Positions 45,841 through 58,295 of a DNA stretch of 64,000 bases are shown here, piece after piece (position 1 is the first letter of the stretch; every line of letters starts with the position of its first letter). The notes under the pieces were generated by a model. The model was not told the origin of the DNA. It did no database searches and worked only from the letters and a program-made list of their open reading frames with translations. Position numbers and translations under genes: made by a program. Source of the DNA: Salvelinus alpinus (taxonomy: Eukaryota > Chordata > Actinopteri > Salmoniformes > Salmonidae). The stretch spans positions 10,163,602-10,227,601 of the forward strand of contig NC_092122.1 in the NCBI RefSeq assembly GCF_045679555.1, written 5' to 3'.

Positions 45841-46477
45841 GATTTTCCAACAGAACATTCTCCATTTATCTTATCAGCCACACTCGTGGTCCCCACACAC
45901 AGTAGTGAGTGCAATAATGCCAATATACTACTAACGTTACTGACATGTTCGTTATCATCCCAACAACTCTTTCCTTTTGCCAATGGGCAGAGCGCAGGAC
46001 ACAGGCCTGGTCATGTGGCTGGGACTGAGTATGCCTGTGTCTGCCCCTCAGAGCATCACTGTCCTTGGGCAGACAGGCTAGGAAAGTGGGCAGGCTGTGG
46101 AGGATTGGGTTGCTGAGACAAAGGTTGTGCCTGCTGCTGTGGGGAGTGACACACACACTCACACACACTCTTTACCTGCTGAATGAGCTGGCAAGGAAAT
46201 ATGAGAAGAACTGAGGGCCAAGGAAGCCACAGCTGTTCTCCAATGTGTGTGTGTTGGGCAGTCTTCTATCCAACAATAAAAAAAACATACGCTGCTGATC
46301 CCATCTCCGCTAACTAGAGCAGATCCCTCTCTGCCACCCTGCAGCGTAGATATAGAGTTACTAGATTAGCTGTTCACATTGGACAGGGTCCAGAATCCTG
46401 TATCAGTAGCACAGGGAGAAAACTGAACCTCTCTCTCACTCCGTCTCATTCTTTAACTCACCATCTCTCTAGTGGTT

Positions 46478-46480
<3 letters not shown>
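45841..46480. other. cdk17 intron 1, unique stretch
   Basis: Nothing recognised; a (CA)n microsatellite of about 70 bp follows at 46,482-46,550. Confidence 0.5.

Positions 46481-46481
<1 letters not shown>

Positions 46482-46550
<69 letters not shown>
46482..46550. repeat. (CA)n microsatellite
   Basis: A run of CA preceded by GCGCGCG. No gene element is adjacent. Confidence 0.95.
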
Positions 46551-46555
<5 letters not shown>

Positions 46556-46709
46556 CAGCAGGGATCATCAACTAAATTCAGCCGCAGGACAATTTTTTCT
46601 TGAGCAGATGGTCAGGGGGCCGGAACATAATTTCAAATAATTTGTAGACTGCAAATTGACTAAAACATAAATCATTTAAAACCTTGCTCACATTGTATAA
46701 GATCACATA

Positions 46710-47038
46710 CACTGAGTGTACAAAACATTGAGAACACTTTCCTAATATTGAGTTGCACGTTGCAGTTCTTGACAGAAACCAGTAAGCCTGGCACCTACTA
46801 CCATACCCTGTTCAAATGCACTTACTGTAAATCTTTTGTCTTGCCCATTCTCCCTCTGAATGGCACACATACAAAACCATGTCTCAATGCTTAAAAATCC
46901 TTCTTTAACCCGTCTCCTCCCCTTCATCGACACTGATTGAAGTAGATTTAACAAGTGACATCAATAAGGGATCATAGCTTTCACCTGGATTCACCTGGTC
47001 TGTGTCATGGAAAGAGCAGGTGTTTTGTTCACTCAGTG
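46710..47038. mobile_element. Short Tc1-type MITE
   Basis: The ends CACTGAGTGTACAAAACA and TGTTTTGTTCACTCAGTG are inverted repeats. The left side is flanked by TA; the right flank is TG, probably a mutated TA. The 329 bp have no transposase. A (TA)n/(TATC)n microsatellite follows at 47,055-47,120. Confidence 0.75.
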
Positions 47039-47049
47039 TGTGTACAAAA

Positions 47050-47090
<41 letters not shown>

Positions 47091-47160
47091 TATCTATCTA
47101 TCTATATCTATATATATATAACCCACAGGCCACCAGCTGGGGAAGCCTGCTGTACAGGTA

Positions 47161-47490
47161 GGGCTGCAAGATATGGGCAAATATTGTGATTGTGATTTTT
47201 TTTAACCAAATATTTTGAATGTGATTTTACTTGCGATTTAGATCAAAACACTTGGGTTAACTGTTGGAATCATATAAATAAAATGAGTATTCCAACTGTA
47301 TGGTTGGTGTTGTTCAGCATGACAACTAATGAAAAAAACCTGTAGAAGTTGTTGCGACAGGGTAGGAACCAAAGTGTTGGTCAGAGTTTCAGGGGATCCT
47401 TATTACATTTGAATGTTACATTCATGATGTTTAAAAAATAATGATCAGCCTCTTGAGATATGGATATTGCAATTTTGATTAAAGTATGAT
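47161..47490. repeat. AT-rich dispersed repeat, hAT-like start
   Basis: It begins TAGGGCTGCAAGATATGGGC and continues with TGATTGTGATT words, as the fish elements with GGGCTG termini do. The right end is not clear, so the call is tentative. Confidence 0.4.
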
Positions 47491-47494
47491 ACAT

Positions 47495-47717
47495 TGTTTT
47501 TATTGAACCTTTACTTCACTAGGCAAGTCAGTTAAGAACAAATTCTTATTTACAATGATGGCCTAGGAACAGTGGGGTAACTGCCTTGTTCAGGGGTAGA
47601 ACGACAGATTTTTACCTTTTCAGCTCAGAGATTCGATCTAGCAACCTTTCGGTTATTGATCTAGCAACCTTTCGACTATTGGCCCTATGCTCTTACCACT
47701 AGGCTACCTGCCGCCCC
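47495..47717 (-). mobile_element. tRNA-derived SINE with duplicated B-box segment
   Basis: A whole SINE with tail AGTGAAGTAAAGGTTCAAT and head GGGGCGGCAGGTAGCCTAGT on the minus strand. The B-box part is duplicated: GATCTAGCAACCTTTCG occurs at 47,634 and again at 47,658. Confidence 0.85.
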
Positions 47718-48880
47718 TGTGCAGCGAGATAAGCACTCTCTCAGATACAGAGTACAGAGGGATGTAACAGAGACAGCTATTATCTCTGGGCCACACCAAA
47801 ACAAAGAGAGCTCATTTGACAGGGCTGGGGGGGATACAGCATCTGGCATATCTGAATGATGTGAAAGAGAAAGCACAGAGAATTCCCCATCAAACACAAT
47901 CCAACACACTGGCTGATGGGCTCTGTCCCGGTATCCTCCTCGTCTCTCCCCCTCTCTCTTTCTTTCTCTAATCAGCATCCCTTCAAATAAACATACATGC
48001 GCAAGCAGGCACACACACAGCCTATACATTCTTCTGTGAAATCCTGACCCACATACCAAACCAGACACTCCCTCAGATCTTCCCTCGTTCCCCTTAGCCT
48101 GTCCTTCTGGGGGTCCCCCAGTGCATCGTGGGTAGGCCAGAACTCAGCGAAGAGGATGAGACTTCAAAGGGCAGGAAGGGGAGAGACGGCAGACGACAAG
48201 GCCTAATTAAGACTAATACACACACTCACATCAAAGTCAAATCCTTCAAATTTGACAACTAAGACAGCTCCCTTGAAGGCATGTCCCTAAAGTAAGATAC
48301 AGTAGTTCCACCCCCATTTAGGGAAATCTGCCTTGAAATTGAAAAAGAGAACAGCAACTTTTGTCACTCTCCCTTTTGTCTCTCTATAGACACTGAACTC
48401 CTCTCGTCACCATGGTGACCAAGGCCCCAGAGTCTATATTCTGCTTCCAAAAGATTAGGAGGTCTAGACTATCCCAGAACTCTCTCTGGCTGGTTGCTCT
48501 TTACCCTCCAGTCTCACTCCCACTCTTTGTCAAGTAACTAGGAAATATGATATGGTCGAATTAATATTCAATTGAAAATGGAAAAAATAAAAATGGAACG
48601 AGAAAAGACGTATGTGAATATGTGGGTGTCGATGTGCGCGCGAGAGAGTGAAAGCGAGAGCAAGCAAGCGAAGGATAAAGAGAGCGAGGAAAAGAGAAAG
48701 TGAGCATATTTCGAGTGAGAAGAACAGAATGGCGTCTTTGTGTTTGTGTAAGAGGCATGACATCACCAGGGTAACTCCAGGCATGTACTGTTAGCTGAGG
48801 AAAGTACAGAGAAAGAAAGAGTGAAAGAACAGAGGCAGAGCTGTACCGTAATTCAATACGAAACCAGGAACCCCCAAAAT
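47718..48880. other. cdk17 intron 1, unique stretch
   Basis: No exon or repeat family recognised; purine-rich GAGAGAG words at 48,640-48,700. Confidence 0.5.
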
Positions 48881-48884
48881 AATA

Positions 48885-49792
48885 CCATGATTTTGAAATG
48901 TTCACGAAATGTAATCCATAGAAGGGTCCTTTGGAGGAAGTTTTCTTGACATATGTATCTGAAAGCATAACTGAGAAATAATTCATCAAAGTTGGCCTCC
49001 TTTAAGACTCCATACTGTTTCATCTGTAGGCACTTCAAAGCAACAATTGGTGTCATATGAAGCTTTACCGCTTGCTCTGTAATATGAATAGTATATTGAT
49101 TTCAATAACACATTTTTACATTAAATTTTGCTTACAAAAAATCTAAACATGAATATAGAAAAATACGAATTTATTGTTGAACGTAATATACTTTACGGGC
49201 AAATTAAAAGTCCCAGAGTGGGATCTCTGCTACTTTTGTTATGATCCAATTTGTACCAACAGAGTGAATGTGAAAATGGATTCAAAATGGTCCCCCTCAG
49301 GTGGTGATTTGCAGGATGTGTAATGACACAAATAAAAGGAGTGCCGTGATTGGTTACATTGTCTACTGTGCCAATCTCTCTATAAAAACAGGCTATAACT
49401 ATAAAACTAGCAGAGATCCCACGCTGAAACTTTGATATGCCAGTAGAGTATATTATATTCAACAAAATACCCCAAAAATGTCAAATCTAAAATTATAATT
49501 TTCAATATTTATCTTTATAATTTTCCATATTCATAAATGAAATGTACATGTGTGTGAAATAGAAATTCTATTCATATTTCAGAGCAAGCGGTAAAGCTTC
49601 ATATGACATCAACTTTTGCTTTGCAGCACCTACAGTCTTAAAGGAGGACTGGGTAAGGCCAAAATTAAATAAATATGCCAACTTTGATGAATTCGTTCTC
49701 AATTCTACTTTTAGATACAAATGTCAAATACATGTCAACGACCCTTCCTCCAAAGAACCATTCTATGGATTAAATGTAATCATTTGACCCGA
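48885..49792. mobile_element. Fold-back element of about 900 bp
   Basis: Two arms of about 360 bp are imperfect inverted repeats: left 48,890-49,260, right about 49,395-49,790. Matching landmarks are CATATGAAGCTTTACCGCTT (left) and AAGCGGTAAAGCTTCATATG (right), GTGGGATCTCTGCT and AGCAGAGATCCCAC, TCATCAAAGTTGGC and GCCAACTTTGATGA. Between them lies a loop of about 130 bp. No open reading frame fits a transposase. The element ends are not exactly defined. Confidence 0.8.
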
Positions 49793-49861
49793 GGCTAATA
49801 CGGTTAACTCTGTGATAAGCTATTCAACCACACCCCTGAGGCAAACGCCTAGTACCTGTCC

Positions 49862-50409
49862 ATAGGGCTGGGGGATATATCAAATCAATAAGAATTGATG
49901 TTCCAAATGCCTGTATCACAAGAATGCTATTTTTTGTTGTTTTGATGGGCGTTCCAAGTCTATTCAGAGCAGTTCAACTGTTCTACCTTGTTAGCAAGCA
50001 AATAGAGCCAAGTTGGACTAGACTTGAAATATAACGATTAACTGGCTACTCACTAGCGAGTGGGCTTGTGCTTGAGAGATTGTTTGAGACATTATTGGTG
50101 GATCTGCAATACAATTTTAACAAAAAGGGTTGTTTTTTTTGACAGACTTGAAAGCCCAATCAGGGAATAATACATTTAAAAAACAGGCTAAACTATTTTG
50201 ATAAAATAATGTAATAATTAGTGTGTCTTCTGGTTGTGGAAGGCTTATATTTAGCCTAGGAGTAATTCTACAAGCCCTGAATTCATTAGATTATTGCTGA
50301 CTGTTTGAAATGTGGTGTATTGCCCTTTAATTGTGCAGCAAAGCTTATTCAGATTAAAAAATAAATTTAAAATGGAGATATGATTTTTAAGGCCATATCC
50401 CCCAGCTCT
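49862..50409. mobile_element. hAT-type MITE, 548 bp
   Basis: The inverted ends are AGGGCTGGGGGATAT and ATATCCCCCAGCTCT. The target duplication is ACCTGTCC at 49,854-49,861 and ACCTGTTC at 50,410-50,417 (7 of 8 match). The interior is AT-rich and non-coding. Confidence 0.75.
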
Positions 50410-50417
50410 ACCTGTTC

Positions 50418-50870
50418 TATCAGTCTGCTTGGTACATGGAGGTGAGTGACGGGCTATAGTTACAGGCTTAACCCTGGGCTAGCTGACATCACCCCTATGA
50501 TATAAAGATCACAGACAGTCACACAAACACACCTGTGTAAGAGAAAAGGGGGTACAGCAGTGTACACACAGTACGCACGCACACACACACACACCAGTGC
50601 CAGAGGGGTTTCCTCATCTTGCAGGTGTGCCTTACTAACCAAAACCACCACTGTCGTCAAATGAATGGGATTAAAGACATGCAGACTACAAGATACTTCC
50701 GAGCACTCCCAAACACAGCATTACACCCCCTTCCTGGACCCTGAGGGAGTTCCATTAAGCTGAACCACGGTGCACCGGGCTATGGCCCGTGACGTGAACG
50801 GGGGGAAAAAGTGAGAGAGGAGAGCCTTTCTCAAATCAATCAGTAATCTGCGCTGCTCAGTCATGCTGTC
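50418..50870. other. cdk17 intron 1, unique stretch
   Basis: Nothing recognised apart from a short CA run at 50,578-50,594. Confidence 0.5.
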
Positions 50871-50871
50871 A

Positions 50872-51449
50872 ACAAAATGATGTGGATATATTGAAGCAGC
50901 ATCTCAAGACATCAGTCAGGAAGTTGAAGCTTGGTCGCAAATGGGTCTTCCAAATGGACAATGACCCCAAGCATACTTCCAAAGTTGTGGCAAAATGGTA
51001 TTGGAGTGGCCATCACAAAGCCCTGACCTCAATCCTATAGAAAATTTGTGGGCAGAACTGGAAAAGCGTGTGCGAACAAGGAGGCCTACAAACCTGACTC
51101 AGTTACACCAGCTCTGTCAGGAGGAATGGCCCAAAATTCTTATTGTGAGAAGCTTGTGGAAGGCTCCCTGAAACATTTGACCCAAGTTAAACAATTTAAA
51201 GGCAATGCTACCAAATACTAATTGAGTGTATGTAAACTTATGACCCACTGGGAATGTGATGAAAGAAATAAAAGCTGAAATAAATCATTCTCTCTACTAT
51301 TATTCTGACATTTCACATTTTTAAAATAAAGTGGTGATCCAAACTGACCTAAGACAGGGAATTTTTACTAGGATTAAATGTCAGGAATTGTGAAAAACTG
51401 AGTTTAAATGTATTTGGCTAAGTTGTATATAAACTTCCGACTTCAACTG
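50872..51449 (+). mobile_element. Tc1 fragment of the Sleeping Beauty-related family
   Basis: The 3' half of a salmonid Tc1 element: transposase words [12 protein letters not shown] and [19 protein letters not shown], a shifted C-terminus, then the right terminal region. It ends ACTTCCGACTTCAACTG followed by TA, the end sequence of the family from which Sleeping Beauty was derived. The left half, including the left inverted repeat and the DNA-binding domain, is absent. Confidence 0.88.
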
Positions 51450-51451
51450 TA

Positions 51452-52220
51452 TTTTACATCAAATATATGTCAGAATTTTCAAAGTAGTTTTCATTGGGTA
51501 AGCAGATAGTGTTTTTATCAAAAGCAATCACTTTTGCATGTGAAAACACAGAATCCTACTCATTACACCACGTACTTAGCCAGCGAAGTGACAAGTTAAC
51601 TCATTGATTGTGCTTTATAGTACACCCCTCTGGATGCAACTCAGTTCCAAATCAAATACAATCAACGCTAACCCGGTTAGGCCCGAGGCATTCATCAAAT
51701 CCCCTCCCTCTCTCTCATCACTCCCCCTCCACACCATGAACCCAAACCTTGCCTTATCCTACACACACAAACCATCCCCTTAACCAAACTTAGCCTTATC
51801 TCATCTAGCCTACCAAACAACCTCCCCCAAAAACACAGATGAGATAGCAACATAAATAATGGAACACAGCCATTAGAGACATAACGCTGCCTCCCCTCTG
51901 ATCTTTTGACCTGCAGCCAGACTCAGGGGTGAGAGGTCAGGCATATCACTATGACAACCTGTGACCCCTGACCTCCCAAAATCCACACGAGCCAACCGGC
52001 TGAGAGGTAATGACTGCTGCTGCCGATAACCATAAACCAGTGCAGCCAGGGGGCAACCGTTCACAGTGATGTAATGGGATGTGTTAGCACAAAACGCTGC
52101 TGCTAGACATCCGTCACACTGGTTGACTGGAACTGAGCCCCGCGCACACACACCTCTCAGTGTAAGGAGCTAAAAAGAGTTTCAGCGTGACTGACCCTGG
52201 AGGGATGAGCTGAAATAACA
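51452..52220. other. cdk17 intron 1, unique stretch
   Basis: Nothing recognised. A (TG)n(AG)n microsatellite follows at 52,238-52,300. Confidence 0.5.
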
Positions 52221-52236
52221 GCGCTAACGGGTAATG

Positions 52237-52293
<57 letters not shown>

Positions 52294-52414
52294 AAGAGAG
52301 AGTGTGTGTGTACATTAGAGGCCCTTGCGCAAACAGAGACAGAAATACCTGTCCCAAATGCTGTAAAATCTCCTTCAGTGTGAGAGTGGAGAGAGGAAGC
52401 CAAGAGTGAGACAG

Positions 52415-53160
52415 AGCAAGAGAGGAGAAGAGGAGCGATCAGATCCTGTAGAGAAGGAGAGAAGTAGAACAGAAGGAGGGCAGAGAGAAAGAGGAGATGA
52501 GGAGCAATCAGATCCTGTAGAGAAGGAGAGAAGTGGAACAAAAGGAGGGCAAAGAGAAAGAGGAGAAGAGGAGCAATCAGATCCTGTAGAGAAGGAGAGA
52601 AGTGGAACAGAAGGAGGGCAGAGAGAGAGAGAGAGAGAGGAGATGAGGAGCGATCAGATCCTGTAGAGAAGGAGAGAAGTGGAACAGAAGGAGGGCAAAG
52701 AGAAAGAGGAGAAGAGGAGCAATCAGATCCTGTAGAGAAGGAGAGAAGTGGAACAAAAGGAGGGCAGAGAGAAAGAGGAGATGAGGAGCGATCAGATCCT
52801 GTAGAGAAGGAGGGAAGTGGAACAGAAGGAGGGCAGAGAGAGAGAAAGAGTAGATGAGGAGCGATCAGATCCTGTAGAGAAGGAGGGAAGTGGAACAGAA
52901 GGAGGGCAGAGAGAGAGAAAGAGTAGATGAGGAGCAATCAGATCCTGTAGAGAAGGAGAGAAGTGGAACAGAAGGAGGGCAGAGAGAGAGAAAGAGGAGA
53001 TGAGGAGCAATCAGATCCTGTAGAGAAGGAGAGAAGTGGAACAGAAGGAGGGCAAAGAGAAAGAGGAGAAGAGGAGCAATCAGATCCTGTAGATAAGGAG
53101 AGAAGTGGAACAGGAGGGCAGAGAGAGAGAAAGGAGATAAGAGTGGGGAGATAGGGATAG
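52415..53160. repeat. Purine-rich minisatellite
   Basis: Ten units of 68-77 bp, each with ATCAGATCCTGTAGAGAAGG and AAGTGGAACAGAAGGAGGGC. Nearly all purines lie on the plus strand. Long frames are open on both strands only because the unit lacks stops; they are not genes. Confidence 0.95.
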
Positions 53161-53351
53161 CGAAGCAGAGAGGGGATGGGTGAAAGGGGAGGGAGGAGAG
53201 GAGGAGAGGGGCAGTAAGGTGGGTTATTTTTAGGACTGGGTACTGCAGACTCACAGCTGAATACACAGTGTGTTCTACAGAGGACAGGCATGCCATTATA
53301 CACAGACAAGCATAAACACCACACAGGCACGTGGTCCCTCCCGCTCCCCCT

Positions 53352-53420
53352 CTTTACATTTGACATTTTAGTTATTTAGCAGACGCTCTTATTCAGGGCG
53401 ACGTACAGTTGGTGCATCCA
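53352..53420 (+). repeat. Short retroposon fragment
   Basis: The phrase TTAGTTATTTAGCAGACGCT followed by CTTATTCAGGGCGACGTACAGT is a repeat unit widespread in fish genomes. Only this core is present. Confidence 0.55.
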
Positions 53421-53663
53421 TCTTCAGATACAGTAGCTAGGTGGCACAAACATCTCTGTCATAGATTTTTCCTCAATAAAGTAGCTAACAGCAAAGTCAG
53501 GCTGTCTGATCAAAAATACAAACAACCCACAGAATTAAGCAGGAAAATAAGTTATCAGAGCCCCATAGTGAGTGGCATGACACACACACGCGGTTTGAAT
53601 TGGTGCCCAGACACTACAGTGTCATCTGTGTGCAGCAAGGGGGGTTGGAAAGGGAGAAAAAAC

Positions 53664-53666
<3 letters not shown>

Positions 53667-53744
<78 letters not shown>
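53667..53744. repeat. (TG)n microsatellite
   Basis: About 78 bp of uninterrupted TG on the plus strand. Confidence 0.97.
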
Positions 53745-53747
<3 letters not shown>

Positions 53748-55880
53748 AGATAAGAGGATAAGCACAGACTAGGCTATACATTATCCCTGTGTCAAATGGA
53801 GAGATGAACGGGACAGTCCAACAAGACCCAGACCTCACCCCTAAACACACACGCTCTCAGCCAGCTACATACAACCCTTTGGGGTTGCCTAGACCGCTAC
53901 CCTTTAAACAGCTTTAGCAATGTCTCAGTCTCACATGACAACCCTTTGAGAAGATAAAAGACTCGGTGCTTCGTTGTCTCCCTCTGTGTGTGCGAGAAGC
54001 AGAAGGCCACACCGGTACGGTTATTGAACCCCCTGTAGTCTGACAGCCAAGTCAATAACTGTCAGCCCATCCATCCTCTCTTCCTGTAGCACCTTCCTCC
54101 CACCAGCCCTCTCAGCCTTACAGTTACACATCTTGCTATTTACGTCTTCTTCTCCTTTAAAGCCATGCCACACTAATGATGGCTAATGAGCTGCTTCCGG
54201 ACGACTCGGGACAGCCAGCCAGAGGAGCACAACAGGGAACGTGCAAGTGTGTCCCAAAACACGGGCTTCCTCTTCGCAAGGAACAGCTGGAATAGTTCCC
54301 ATTCCACAGGACAGAGATAGGAGGGACACATGTACTGAGGGGACACACACAAACAAGATGGATGTGAACATTAGCAGTAAAATGCCTAAGTTATCTGGAA
54401 GTGTTTTCCAACAACATGAAGAGCAGATCAATTATTTCATCCTTGCATGTTTGAATGGTTTATCACTTCACTGTATTTTCTTCCCACTGTCATTCTTTCC
54501 CTGATCTCTCTTTTCCTATTGATCCCCTCCCCTTTCTCACGACCTGCCCCAGGCCCCAACTCTAAACCACAAAGCCCTAGAGAACAGGTGTGCCCAGCAG
54601 GTTCCCCTAGAGGTCGTTTCGGAGACACCCAGGCCAGCACAGGTGGTTGTTGCGTCCCACGGTCCCTGTTCTGTTCCCACTGGGCCAGCCAGTGGTGCTT
54701 CCTGTCTTTGTCCCGGTCGCTCCAGGTGTGACATTCCTCGTCACCTGAGTGAGGGTTAGGAAGTCAGAAGGAGAAACATTCCCACCTCCCGCTCAGGCCT
54801 CTCAACAGTTTCAGCTAGTCTCCTTTTCTCTCCATTATCGCCATGTCCTCTGATTTGGCTATGTAGGCAGAATGGCTAGAAAATGAGACTAGGATAGGAA
54901 GTCATTCATGAGTATGGCCTGCCTCTCAGCCATGTTTCCCCGTAGCTCACTACCGCCTCCCAATACCACTTTAACCCCACTTTGCAGTCAAGACGACCAA
55001 GCGTTCACAATGTTAATAATTTATCTGCGCACAAGTGTCATCTTCAACACACACATAGCCTGCCACCCAAGACCCTTCAAAAGAGTCCTGAGACTAATCG
55101 GCACCAAGATACAGCGTCCGACACACACACACACACACACACGAGTTCAGCTACTGTACCATAACAGAACAAACCCTTTTTGTGATGTAACTTTAGTGTC
55201 GGCTAGATTCAATTTCTTCAGCCTCTTGTCCGTTTGCTAACAAGGTTCCATTGACTTCCTACAGCTCCAGAGCCCCACAGTGTCAGCTGAACTAGTGAAC
55301 CAGAGTCAACTGACTCTGTACTCTGCTGTACCTGTGCTGTCACTGTGCTGTCACTGTGTGCTATGCGAGCTGGGATATGAGGGTCTGTACAGCACTGTGA
55401 GGGAATGTAAACTACATGCCTGTCAGAACAGTGTGCTAGGCCCCACTAGCCCCCACTATGTGAAGTTACATAACAAGGTAGGGTTTGTCCTGTTATGGTA
55501 GCTGAAGTCATGTTACTCTGTGTGTCTGTGTATAGAGTAGGCTGGTTGGAGATTACGGCTCCATGACTAGTTCAGCATGGCAGACAGGAAAGACTAACGG
55601 GACACCATCACTCTGTATTAGACACAGTCACTCTGTGCATGTGTCTATTTCAGGGAATTTCCCTATGAGTGTGTATAATGAGTACAGTATGTGAAGTGTG
55701 TATGTACAGTATTTGTGGTGTGCTTAGTGTACGAGTGCTACTGTTCGTTCGTGTGTGTGTGTGTGTGAATAATCCGTCTGTCTGCTGCTGCTCGGACAAT
55801 GCCACGCTCTAATCTCCAGATTACAAGCCAATGTCTCTACCCCCACAGGGCAACGCATGGTGGGACAGTTTCCTCAGGGG
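53745..55880. other. cdk17 intron 1, unique stretch
   Basis: No exon or dispersed repeat recognised in 2.1 kb apart from short CA/TG runs (55,122-55,142, 55,754-55,766). Confidence 0.5.
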
Positions 55881-55882
55881 GA

Positions 55883-55918
<36 letters not shown>

Positions 55919-55992
55919 CAGAGACAGAGACAGAGACAGAGGAGACAGAGACAGAGACAGAGACAGAGACAGAGAGAGAGAGAGAGAGAGAA
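55881..55992. repeat. (GACAGA)n microsatellite
   Basis: Runs of GA and GACAGA, purine-rich on the plus strand. Frames open through it on both strands are artefacts. Confidence 0.95.
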
Positions 55993-56689
55993 AAAGACAG
56001 GACAAAGACAGAATGTGTGAGTGCGCACACACACACAGTGCCGGTCTGTGCATGGTACCGGGGTGGTGTTAATCAGACCCTGGGCTCCTTCCAAAAGGGC
56101 AGCTCCAGTTCCCACAATGCCCCTCTTCAGACAACGGAAGGGGAGCATTGGGCTCGTATACAGAAACCCCTCAAACCCCACCACGCCTCCCTCCAAACTC
56201 TTTTCAGGGGACAGAAATTATATCCCTCAGTAGAAGAAGGCGTCCCATTCCCACCAGAACACACACCCACGGACATCAACTCTAGTCCAGAGCCATTCAT
56301 ATAAGATGACATCAAAGCCAGATAACAATAGACTGGTATTGTACTGTTGGCCTACACACACATTGCAGGCTGATATAAACGGCTGATTTCTGTATATGAC
56401 CTCAACGCTCTCCATAGAACAGCAGGAAGGAAGCTGCGGCTCTGTCGCCATAGCAGGCCAAGGAAGTGTGCGTGTCTAACACACCTTGAAAGTACAGTCT
56501 ATTCGTTTGCAGAGCAGGACACCAGACACAAACAGTGAAGACCGCTGACACAGTGCTAAAATACCATGACGAGTCAGCGCATCATACCACTAATCAACTG
56601 CACTGAATGCCTTTTACAGTTGAGCCATCTCCACCACAACGTCCTCAGTTTCACTTTCAAACTATTAATAGAGACAGAACGAGATGATT

Positions 56690-56900
56690 CCCACCATACA
56701 AAACACACAAGCCCACCCCTCTTCCACATTCCCCACCATACAAAACACACAAGCCCACCCCTCTTCCACATTCCCCACCATACAAAACACACAAGCCCAC
56801 CCCTCTTCCACATTCCCCACCATACAAAACACACAAGCCCACCCCTCTTCCACATTCCCCACCATACAAAACACACAAGCCCACCCCTCTTCCACATTCT
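56690..56900. repeat. 42-bp tandem repeat, five units
   Basis: Five almost identical copies of a 42-bp unit containing CCACCATACAAAACACACAA and CCCACCCCTCTTCCACATT. Because 42 is divisible by three, frames stay open across it on both strands. Confidence 0.95.
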
Positions 56901-58287
56901 TTACATGGCTGACATAGCTTCCATAATCAGCATGTGTGCATATGTGTCTGCCCCTCCGCCTCCCCTCGATAGCTGTACTGATTCAGTCACCCATGTTCTA
57001 AAGCAGGCCTGGGAAAAAGAGCTGGTCAACAGTTGTCACACACACACACAGCAGGGGGCGGACACAGGCAGCTGCTACGTAAGTGGAGATAGCCAATAAG
57101 TCATTAGGTTTTAGGCATGGCCACCCATCAAATGATCTCCTTTACACTTTAATGGTGTATTGTCAATACTTAGTCATGTATATTGTCTATACTGCACGTG
57201 ACTATGAAATTGGGAAAAAAGCAATGTTAGAAGTAACACCTCGGTGTATTCCATCTTACAGAATGCTGTTCTCTGGTTAGTTCTACAGCCGTCTGTACAT
57301 TCCTTTACCTCTGTTCTAAGACTCTAAATGTGTCTGTGTGGGAGTGAGGCACACGCAGGCTGCAATAATTACACTCATTATCAAGCCTACAATTAGACTG
57401 TCCCGGGAAAAAAACATAATTGCTACGTGACCCAAAATACACCCAATGACAAAGCACCATGTTCCGAAGACACATGGCATCAGATAAAAGGGGGTCTTCA
57501 TCAGCATCCACTCCTCCTCCTCCTCTGTCCTCCTCTCATGAATCAGGAACTGAGGGAAAGCATCTGATTGCCCCTAATGATAATCTGATGTCACATTCCA
57601 CACGTTCAGGCAAACAGTTTAACCCTTGGCTGACCAGACGGAGGGGAGAGGGCGGAGGGCCGTGTCAGTTAGCCTGCCTTCCCAATCCATCTCTTCCTCC
57701 CCACATAATCCTACGAGCAGGAGTAGGGACGTGCACGCCTCACAGGCACAGAGACACACACATGAACATTCACACAAGGATAATCAAGTAATAAAGAGGA
57801 AGAAATTCATGGAAAATATATGTACAGCTTGCTCTCTCGCCCGCACACACATATAAACACGCACTTGTTCATGCCTCAGTACGGTGTTAGCTATGTTTTC
57901 AGTGCTAGCTACAGTTCTGGCTGTGAGGCACGGTGTGTGCTGTAACTCTCGTCCCTAGTCAATGAGCTTTCTCAAGACACAGTTACATAACACAAGATTA
58001 AGGCCTGATGTGATAGTGCGTGAGTGAGAGAGAGAGAGAGATATCTCATAAATTGGGATGGATAGAAATAGAGAGAGCGCCTGGTTCTGTTGTCAATGGC
58101 AACAGTGTGTTCTAACCTGTAAGCCTGTCAGTGAGATATCCCCCTCCCATAGCAGACAGGAACTTCATGAGCATAGTGCGTACTTTAGCACATCTGCAGT
58201 GTGAATGTGTGCACTGCCATTGTGGGCATTTCTCTGTTAATGCTCTCCCCCCCACCAGAGTTAACATGTTCATATAGGGAGAATAGT
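56901..58287. other. cdk17 intron 1, unique stretch
   Basis: Nothing recognised. Confidence 0.5.
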
Positions 58288-58295
58288 CTGGACCC

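Noticed and set aside
52224-53366. Long minus-strand frames rich in Ser, Leu and Pro (up to 237 codons)
   Set aside because: They are translations of the purine-rich minisatellite and vary only with its units; no start context, splice sites or domain.
56566-57099. 177-codon plus-strand frame and its minus-strand partners
   Set aside because: The 42-bp repeat is divisible by three and lacks stops, so frames stay open by chance.
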